Source: Chionoecetes opilio
Lineage: Eukaryota; Arthropoda; Malacostraca; Decapoda; Majidae
DNA length: 64,000 bases
NCBI GenBank assembly: GCA_016584305.1
Contig: JACEEZ010013567.1
Coordinates: 90,001-154,000, forward strand
Direction: 5' to 3'
The position numbers and the translations under genes were made by a program. The notes below the pieces were generated by a model. It ran no database searches. It was not told the origin of the DNA and worked only from the letters and a program-made list of their open reading frames with translations. This document shows positions 57,034 to 64,000 of the stretch, piece after piece. The first letter of the stretch is position 1. Every line of letters starts with the position of its first letter.

Positions 57034-57500
57034 TGGACTAAAAGACACAGCTGAAATGGTGAGGGATAATGGTGTTAAACTAGTTACTAATACCTTCGAA
57101 GACGTTGATGGTCCCTTCCAATTAATAATAGGCGCTGATTATTTTGGGCGTTACCTAAGGAAGGTCATCAAAAGACATAACGTCTCTATGTTCACCAGTG
57201 CTGGTGGTAAGGTATTAATGGGACCCATCTCAGATACTCACCAAGTCGAACAAGAGGAGAGTATTCCTAGTCATGCACAGCCCCTATTAATTAGCAGAAT
57301 TTGAACCACTTTCTTGCCCACACCAATTAGTGAGGTATTAGAGGAAAGTGATATTCCAGTTCATAATCAATATATCGCCACTAATGAAAATCCTAATAAT
57401 AATGTGTCGCGAGGAAATAATAACCTCAAATTAAACACAGAATTATGGTTTAAAGGCCCTACCTGGCTGAAAGAGTGTAATATTGATCCTAAATTTGATT
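57034..57500 (+). pseudogene. BEL/Pao protease end and linker
   Basis: GLKDTAEMVRDNGVKLVTNT then GPFQLIIGADYFGRYLRKVI is the C-terminal half of the BEL protease domain. A stop ends the frame near 57302. A second frame to 57502 (ELWFKGPTWLKECNIDPKFD) resembles the end of the RNase H/linker part that precedes integrase, implying that RT and RNase H were deleted between them at about 57300. Confidence 0.7.
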
Positions 57501-58290
57501 GATCCAGGTTTCCACTCAGCCAGACATATATGTAGATAAAATAAGGGAACCTGAATTGATCCCACATCCTGTGATAGACATAGAAAGGTTTTCCTTACTG
57601 AGCAAACTAATTAAGACTACTAATTTAGTGTTCCAATCCATTAAAAGGGATAGCTCTGATCCTTTGAAGTTTTGGTCAGAACAATACAAAAGCAGGTATT
57701 TCCTGAGGAATATCAGCTCTTGGCCTCAGCCAGCCCGCATAGGAACAAATTGACCAAATTATTAGGTCTGTACCTACATCATGAGGGCATAGTTAGGTGT
57801 CGAGGACGAAATTTGAAAGCTGATCTTCCAAATACCACCTGCCATCCCATACTAATTCCCAAACGCCATCATCTTACTAAATTGTTGGTGGAAGAATATC
57901 ATAGGAACTCATTACATGGCGGAATGGCTACAATATTAGCCGATATCAGGTGTCATTTTGGATACATCATGGTAGACAGGCAGTCAAATATTACCTCAAA
58001 TATCTCATTAAATTTAATAGATCTGTAGGTAGACTAGTCTCCTATCTTGGTCCCCTTGAACTTCCCGCTGATAGAAAGATCCTAAAACCAATTGAGGTCA
58101 ATGGTGAGGACTATACTGGGGATATTATAACATCAGGAGATAATTCTCCCCACTATCAAGTATATGTCTGCATATTCACTTGTAGTACCTCTATCAGGGC
58201 TATACATTTCAAAATAGTCAAAGACCAAAGCGCCGCAACCTCTATTAAAATGTTCCGGCGCTATGTGGCCTGGGGTGATGTCACATGAAG
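57499..58290 (+). pseudogene. BEL/Pao integrase N-terminal half
   Basis: Linker VIDIERFSLLSKLIKTTNLV, then in the next frame HHEGIVRCRGRNLKADLPNT, PKRHHLTKLLVEEYHRNSLH and GG, which is the H-H zinc-binding region. After another shift come SFWIHHGRQAVKYYLK and, in the core, YVCIFTCSTSIRAIHFKIVK. The element's 3' LTR begins right after FRRYVAWGDVT, so the later catalytic residues and C-terminus are lost. At least two frameshifts. Confidence 0.85.
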
Positions 58291-58318
58291 CGGAACTTCA
58301 GTTTTCGCCGGCCCCCAG

Positions 58319-59242
58319 TGTGGAAATTATCCATCAACCACCCTCTCATAATTGGTAGAGTGGTGGTTTTGTTACCCCCCACCCTTGTGAGGGAGGTATT
58401 GTCCGCTCATCATAAGGGGTGCGTAGGGATGTATATATATATTATATATATATATTTATATATATATATATATAATGTAATATATTAATTAAGTATTTTA
58501 ATAAATGATGAAAGTTAATGTAGAGGATAATATAAATTAACATTCCCAGTGGTTATTAAGCATTTGTACCTTAAATAATTAGCACCTTAATTTGGAGCGA
58601 CCGGTCATTGGCCGCCGTCTTTTAAATTAGCACCAATTGTGGCGGTCCACCCGTCGCCCACAATGAGGTGATACGTGTATTTGTGGTGGCCACTGCTGTG
58701 ATTATTCTAGCCACCGGGAATTATACACGTGGCTAGGTATTTGTAGCGGGCGACTCGCCGCCCACCGGGAGATTCAGTACATTCCAGACCTCCGTGAGGA
58801 TAACATCTTTTATTAAATATATACGTGGATTTGTATATATGAGAGAATTGTATATAGACTCTTTGCACATAGTGTTAAAAACAATAGGACGTGTCTTATC
58901 GACATAGCGAATGTCAGTGCTGCGTCTATTAAGCCTGAATAGCTTCCTGACGTATCAGTGATTATAAACACCGCGCCGTGATGGTTTGATGAACCACTTG
59001 AGGCCCACCACAATAACATCTCCACCTTCGCCCTTCACGGGCGGCCTCGATCACGGCTACCACTTCGGATAACAAGACATTTCAGTATTAATCAAGCCTA
59101 CAGCCAATTCTAACCCTACTATCCACTGATAAGTATCCTAGTTAGTTGACTAGTTGGGGTATTGTGTCGGGATGAGATAGACGATGGGTTTTGTATAGGT
59201 AAGACCTCAAATTAATATGTGCTTGTAGCATAAATTTCTACA
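58319..59242 (+). repeat. BEL/Pao 3' LTR
   Basis: 924 bp, aligned end to end with the 5' LTR; the AT tract (58433-58478) is shorter, and GTA is missing in TTCTAGCCACC. It ends TTTCTACA at 59242, followed by the duplication GCATA. Confidence 0.95.
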
Positions 59243-59284
59243 GCATATGCCATAGGAATATAGACGTGGCATTCTCTTCATAAA

Positions 59285-62100
59285 CCTTTGTAATGACTTA
59301 ATTTCCTATTATAATGGCCATTTATCTTTTTGCTCTTTTCATATTTTAATCACATGCCACTTATTCACATAAAATTTAATTTTCCATCTTCTGCTCTACT
59401 CGTACATCTTATTCAAGTCAATCAGTAGTGTTTCACAATCTGTTCTTGCTTTCTGCCCATCCATCTCTCCCCTGAGTTGTATCAATCTTCTTAATCAGTC
59501 TTCAGTAAATGCTTATTACAGTGGTCTTACATGATCTCCTTTTCCTAAAACCATACTGCCTGTCCGTATTATACCTTTTGTTTCCAAATATTTCGTCCAT
59601 TGTTTTCTTATATTATTTTTTCACATATCTTGCATACTTCGCTAGTCAATGACGGTGGTCTTAAATGGAATGGTTCTTCTTTCTTTCCATTTATAAAGAT
59701 TGGCACTGGATCCGCTCTCTTCCATATTTTGGATCTTTCCCAGTTCTTATTTTATCATATACTGGTTCGACCAAGTGACTTCTGTACTCCTCTAAAACAC
59801 AGCCCTAAACTTCATCTGGTATAGTGTTGCTTTCCTCTCGTCAAATTCTTTTACAATGGACAAATTTCTTCCTTCCTTATTTTTGCTGTCCACGCCTTCA
59901 TGACATTTTTTGTTCCATGTGGTTCGCTGAGTTTTGATTATTTTGTGAATACTTGTTGGACATTTATATTTATGATTTCACTCATTGTCTTTGGACTTTC
60001 ATATATTGCATTTCTTTCTTTCAGTCTCTCGACATACTTTGTCCGTATGCTTAATCCTTCCGTTAATAAATATGAAAGACAGTTTAGGTTCTTTCTTACA
60101 CTTTTAAAGTTTATCCTATCATATCTCCTCTCCTACTCCTTCCTTATGCAAACATATTCATTTCTTGCAAATTTATAGTCATTATTTCATGTGAATCCGA
60201 TTTTTCTTCACTCGTTTCCATGTTTTATCCCTTATTCTCTTTGCCCTTGCACATCTTCCAATAAACCATTCTGGTTTTCCATTTAATCTTGGCGTATATG
60301 ATAGTACATGTTTTTCAACTCTATTTATATATATTCCCATAACAAATATCATATTGCACTTGCACATCATTAGCTTTTTACATTTTTTCTAGGCAATTTC
60401 TTCAATTTTTTTTCTCAGTTTTCCATATTAGCTTTTCCAATGTATCTTGTGCTCCGTTTGTACGATTCATCTTCGTTTTTATGTTCTTTTCCGTCTCCAT
60501 TTATAAAACTACATGGTCTCTCTTTCCAATGGTACGGTAAAGATGGGGACATATGCTATGCTGCGCGTGGCCTCGGACTCAAATCCGTCGCATTAGCTTT
60601 TGAACCTGTGATGGCTGAGAATCCGTTACCCAGGGACACAGGGCTAGTGGACATCCGGGTTACGATAGTTACCTTCCCCAGGTTTCCCCAGGTGCCTGCC
60701 CATTTATCGACTCCAAAAGGTAGCAAGAACAGCTGGGTTGGCTGTCCTGCGACTTGCCCTAGCCCGGATTCGAATCAGGGCCCGCAAATTCGTAGCTAGG
60801 CGCGCTAGCCACTACACCACGGAGGCGCCACGACTCTTTCCAATGGGGCACACATAATTTATCTCTTTTGCTAGAATCATACCTTATGTTAACACTAGGC
60901 CGAGTCCGGCTGGTTTATCATCTCCCATATATATTGTGTTTTTTGTCATCCATTGAGTCATCGTGTTTTCCATTGTCAGCCTTATCAATATATCTCATCA
61001 AGCATTTTCATTTCCTCATATGAATGTCTCCCATTTTACTTCTTTAGAGTTGAAATCTCTAACCAGTATTACCTTTTTACTACTCCTGAATATTTTACCG
61101 AAGGACTTCAAGGTACTTATAATACTTTCTCATGTTCTTCCTTACTCTAAGTATTTGTTCTGGGAGATATATAGGTTTCAACTATAGTATGTGGTTCTTC
61201 ATTTTGTACTTATATTTGTACTCTCACTATTTCAGCTTATTCCTTCACCATACTCCACTTTTGTTTTAACTTTTACGCTTAATAATGTCATTATCATAAC
61301 TCCACCAGCTATTCTACCACTTTTGTCCCTTCTCCACATGTTGTAGTTATTACTTATCACCACTTCGTCTTCAACTAATTTAGTTTCTTTTAGACATACT
61401 ACGTTTGAATTTGCATTTGGTAAGTAAGCTCTTAGTTCCAGCCCGCTTGATATTATCCTATGTTCGTGTGCATTAGTACATTACTTCCATTCCTTTTTTT
61501 ACAACATATTTTCTCGCACCATTTCCCTTTAGTCTTTCTTCTATATATACCATTTTCTCACCTCGTCGTCCAGTATCTACACAAAACTGCTTTATCTTCC
61601 TCCGGTCTTTCTTCATAGTCATGTCTTACTTTCTCTTTCATTTTCTTTAACTTTCTCATGTAATCTGTATTATTCCTTTTTTCACATACACTTCCCTGTA
61701 CTCTTCATTTGACCCTGCCTAAGAATTCTTGCCACGAATTCTTCGGTTGCAGTATGATTTCAAGCTTAGTTTTATTGGTATATTTCTTCCTTCTGCATAC
61801 GATCCCAATCTTACTACTTCTCCACTTCATCTACAAGTCTTATATCTTCCTCTTTATCATTCAGTTTAATCAGCACGTCCTTTACCGTTCTTATTTATTC
61901 TCTGTCTTTATTTTCAACAAGATATTCTTCTCCTTCAAACCATTAATAGTAACTATTTTCTTCTCTGCTGCATCTCTTACTAAATTAGCATTATTCTTCA
62001 TAACTTGAACTACATCTTTTTTATCATGTTCAATTTGCCCCTTCTTTAGTATTTCTATAACATTTTAAGAATCCAGTTTGGCTTTCTCTTTTTTTTCTTT
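59285..62100 (-). mobile_element. CR1-like LINE: endonuclease and RT start (decayed)
   Basis: Minus strand, from high to low coordinates. Endonuclease blocks are near 61480-61200 (CLKETKL, then YNMWRRDKSGRIAGGV) and near 61170-61020 (YISPRTNT, KEEHEKVL and a weak VRDFN). RT finger/palm blocks are near 59760-59400 (RADPVPIFINGKKEEPFHLR, then PPSLTSEVCKICEKI, QYGFRKRRSC, TTVISIY). The strand is T-rich on plus because the element is A-rich. Stops and shifts are frequent. The RT C-terminal half is absent. A SINE lies inside. Confidence 0.75.
60533..60833 (-). mobile_element. tRNA-derived SINE (family S2, copy b) with 13-bp target duplication
   Basis: CTCTTTCCAATGG occurs on both sides (60520-60532 and 60834-60846). 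The minus strand carries GGCGCCTCCGTGGTGTAGTG (box A region), box B GATTCGAATCC and the middle GGGGAAACCTGGGGAAGG. Together with copy a it defines the family's ends, including the GGTAAA-type tail. Confidence 0.95.
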
Positions 62101-62462
62101 CCAGTTATCACCTTACATCATATTTTTCACTGGTTCCTTGTCTTTTTTGTCTTTTTTTCCTTGTCTCAATTTTCACATGTTGTTCTCACCTCGTTATTTT
62201 TCTTTCCTAATTTCTCAAATATTTTTCCTCATTTTCCTTTGTTGTTGGTTTTTCTTTCGTATTCAGTTCCTCCAGTTCAAATGTCAATTATTCCATTCAT
62301 TCAGTCTTCTGGAGTCCAATATTGTTTTGTCTGCATCCACTTCCATTTTATTCAGTCGGTATTGTAACTGTATTGTTACATTTCCATCCTTTACTTTCTC
62401 ATCAGCGAGCCCAGAGAAGTCCCTTTGGGTCCGTTTATACTATGTTCCAAACTGTGACATGC

Positions 62463-62912
62463 CAATCAATCAATCATTAGGGGCATACACTAGGGGCGCG
62501 TCGCCTCGCCCAACCTACGACTCCACTCCCGGGGGTCACCACGCGCGAGTCCCCATGCAAACTCACTTCCCATACCAAGCAAATCTCGACAGGAAACAGC
62601 AACTTTCCCCAGCCACGAGCCTTGTGGTCGCCCCCTTGGCCTCCTCCACGCCGAATTTTCTATTACAGATACAACCCGGTGGGAAGGATCGGTTTCAGGG
62701 TAGCGTGCTACATGCCCATATAGCTGAAGTTGGCGCTTACGGACTATGCAGGTAATAGGCCTCGATTCAGTCTCACGGTGCAATCGCTAAAATTTGACAC
62801 GTAATCATTCCAGCGATACCCCATGATTCTTCGAAGACACATATTATTACCAAAGGCATCGATTCGCCTCTTCAAGTCGCTATTTAGTGTCTCACATCGA
62901 TAGAGTAAGACA
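62463..62912 (-). mobile_element. RTE-like LINE 3' end (family R, copy 6)
   Basis: Minus frame 62783-62490 reads HRETESRPITCIVRKRQLQL, then YGHVARYPETDPSHRVVSVI and ENSAWRRPRGRPQGSWLGKV. The 3' end with ATCAATCAATCATTAGGGGC on plus is at 62465. The 5' side is truncated in the stretch that encodes YRCETLNSDLKRRIDAFG, about 62910. It sits 180 bp from polycystin exon 1. Confidence 0.9.
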
Positions 62913-63091
62913 TGGGTAAAAGTGCAGTTCTTGTGTGGATAAATATACTGCACCATGAACAATTTTGCGGATACCACCTCCATACAACACATAACTTACA
63001 AGGTAGGCATCATACTTATTCTTTCCATATATTTGTGTGTAAATATGTATATCATCACACAATGGAAAACAGAGTAGGTCCATAGTGTTAC

Positions 63092-63234
63092 CTAGTGAAT
63101 CGCGAACGGTGAGGTCGGAGGAATACAGATAACCAGAGGTGCTCATCACTAAGCTGCTTGTTGGATGTATTCCTGAATAGGTGCTTAAAGGCCTTCTTCT
63201 CTTCATTCCCTGCCACTGAGAACAGCCGATCAAT
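63092..63234 (-). CDS. Polycystin-1-like exon 1 (of those visible)
   Basis: 143-bp exon with acceptor TGTTTGCCAG and donor GTAACACT (minus strand). The translation is IDRLFSVAGNEEKKAFKHLF, then RNTSNKQLSDEHLWLSVFLR and PHRSRFT. The block D-R-x-F-x-V-A, then F-x-x-L-F-x-x, then D-x-H-L-W-x-S-V-x-x-R-P-x-R-S-x-F-T-R is the conserved loop after the PLAT domain in polycystin-1 proteins. It starts in phase 0 and ends with two bases completed to Arg by exon 2. The PLAT domain itself must lie upstream, beyond 64000. Confidence 0.95.
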
Positions 63235-64000
63235 CTGGCAAACAGAAAAAGTGAAATGCATATATGAAATTGATTGTTGAATAAATCTTATCTAGCCTAC
63301 TTATATCCCTCCCAAAAACTCCCTTCAATGGGTTACCAAGTCAGAACATTTTAAATTTCCTCCTGTCCAAACATACCACTCTAGCAGTCTCTACTCTTTT
63401 CAATAATCCATCACCTTGTTCCCTTGAGTAATCCTCAACATTACCCTCTCCCAATATGGCGATGGCATTTTTTTATAATTTATTCCTTTATATTCTCGTT
63501 AAGTGACAAAAACATCTAAAGGTGCTACATTTGACCTTCACCACTCTGCATTTCATTCATTCACCTATAGCAAGCATACCAAACTTTTAATACACATTTC
63601 AATTGCATTCATCACCAATCATTTCAGACTAGAAGAACCTCTCTAATTGGACCATATCCCGAGAAGAAGCCAGTATTTATTTTTTATTTTGGTTAAAAAA
63701 ATACTACTGCTGGCAATGTAAAAACATCTCTTCTGCTGCTGTTTTGGCTCCATGATAAAAATATATTATGTTATCATATGTATTTGATAACAAACATATT
63801 GAAATATAATTTTGAATTAACATAGTGCATAATTACTTACAGCACGCCACCATTATCTGAGTATTTTAATCAAGGATTATAAGTAAACAATATTTTTCCA
63901 GCACAAAGATTACTTTCTTTATTCGCATTCTTTGCATTTATATAAATGCAACTGACGAATACCAGCAAAGTATATGAGAAGCATTTACTTTTGACACAGT
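63235..64000 (-). other. Intron upstream of exon 1; no exon recognised
   Basis: AT-rich. A donor-like GTAAGTAA on the minus strand at about 63841 is preceded by stops in all useful frames. No repeat recognised. The next exon of the gene should lie beyond the right edge. Confidence 0.5.

Larger units (their letters stand above)
53504..59242 (+). mobile_element. BEL/Pao LTR retrotransposon, internally deleted
   Basis: Two LTRs (53504-54478 and 58319-59242) start TGTGGAAATTATCC and end TTTCTACA. The insertion is flanked by the perfect 5-bp duplication GCATA (53499-53503, 59243-59247). The interior has gag with BEL-type zinc knuckles, an A17-type protease and the N-terminal half of integrase. 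RT, RNase H and the integrase C-terminal half are missing. A SINE and a piggyBac-like MITE sit in the protease. By eye the LTRs differ at roughly 20 positions over about 700 comparable bases. Confidence 0.9.

Overview
The window is nuclear DNA from a large, repeat-rich animal genome, most likely a decapod crustacean. Organism is inferred from three things: long (GA)n/(GACA)n/(CA)n/(AT)n arrays, many tRNA-derived SINEs, and LINE families of the kind common in crabs and lobsters. It is not bacterial. There are no operons, and almost every long open frame is a broken mobile-element gene or a shadow of a simple repeat.

The one host gene I can support is a polycystin-1-like (PKD1 family) membrane protein on the minus strand, seen as seven exons from 63234 down to 15073. 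All seven have GT/AG borders. Their phases match at all six joins, and together they encode about 340 residues running from the loop after the PLAT domain through several membrane segments. Introns of 123 bp, 207 bp, 1.3 kb, 3.6 kb, 18.7 kb and 23.2 kb separate them. Most of the window is therefore intron filled with transposons. The start and the C-terminal part of the gene lie outside the window or were not found.

Layout. 1-7912: very decayed Ty3/gypsy LTR element. 7950-13705: fragments of three LINE families. 15073-21007: five exons of the polycystin gene, with a SINE, a PIF/Harbinger-like element and CR1-like LINEs in the introns. 21098-24860: GA arrays, a MULE-like element with FLYWCH and RING sequences between inverted iterated repeats, a TA-flanked MITE, and a SINE whose tail matches the CR1-like LINE. 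25018-34640: repeated monomers, LINE ORF1 genes with zinc knuckles, microsatellites, and a LINE invaded by a 22-bp minisatellite. 34638-43755: convergent RTE-like LINE copies and a hAT element containing an RTE-like copy. 44233-44368: exon. 44528-52290: MITE, SINE, a long inverted repeat, a gypsy pol fragment and the longest RTE-like LINE. 52950-59283: a MULE transposase fragment split by a BEL/Pao LTR element (perfect 5-bp target duplication), itself carrying a SINE and a piggyBac-like MITE. 59285-62912: CR1-like LINE split by a SINE with a 13-bp target duplication. 63092-63234: first visible exon.

All calls are by eye from the sequence and translations. Mobile-element borders are approximate unless a target duplication is named.
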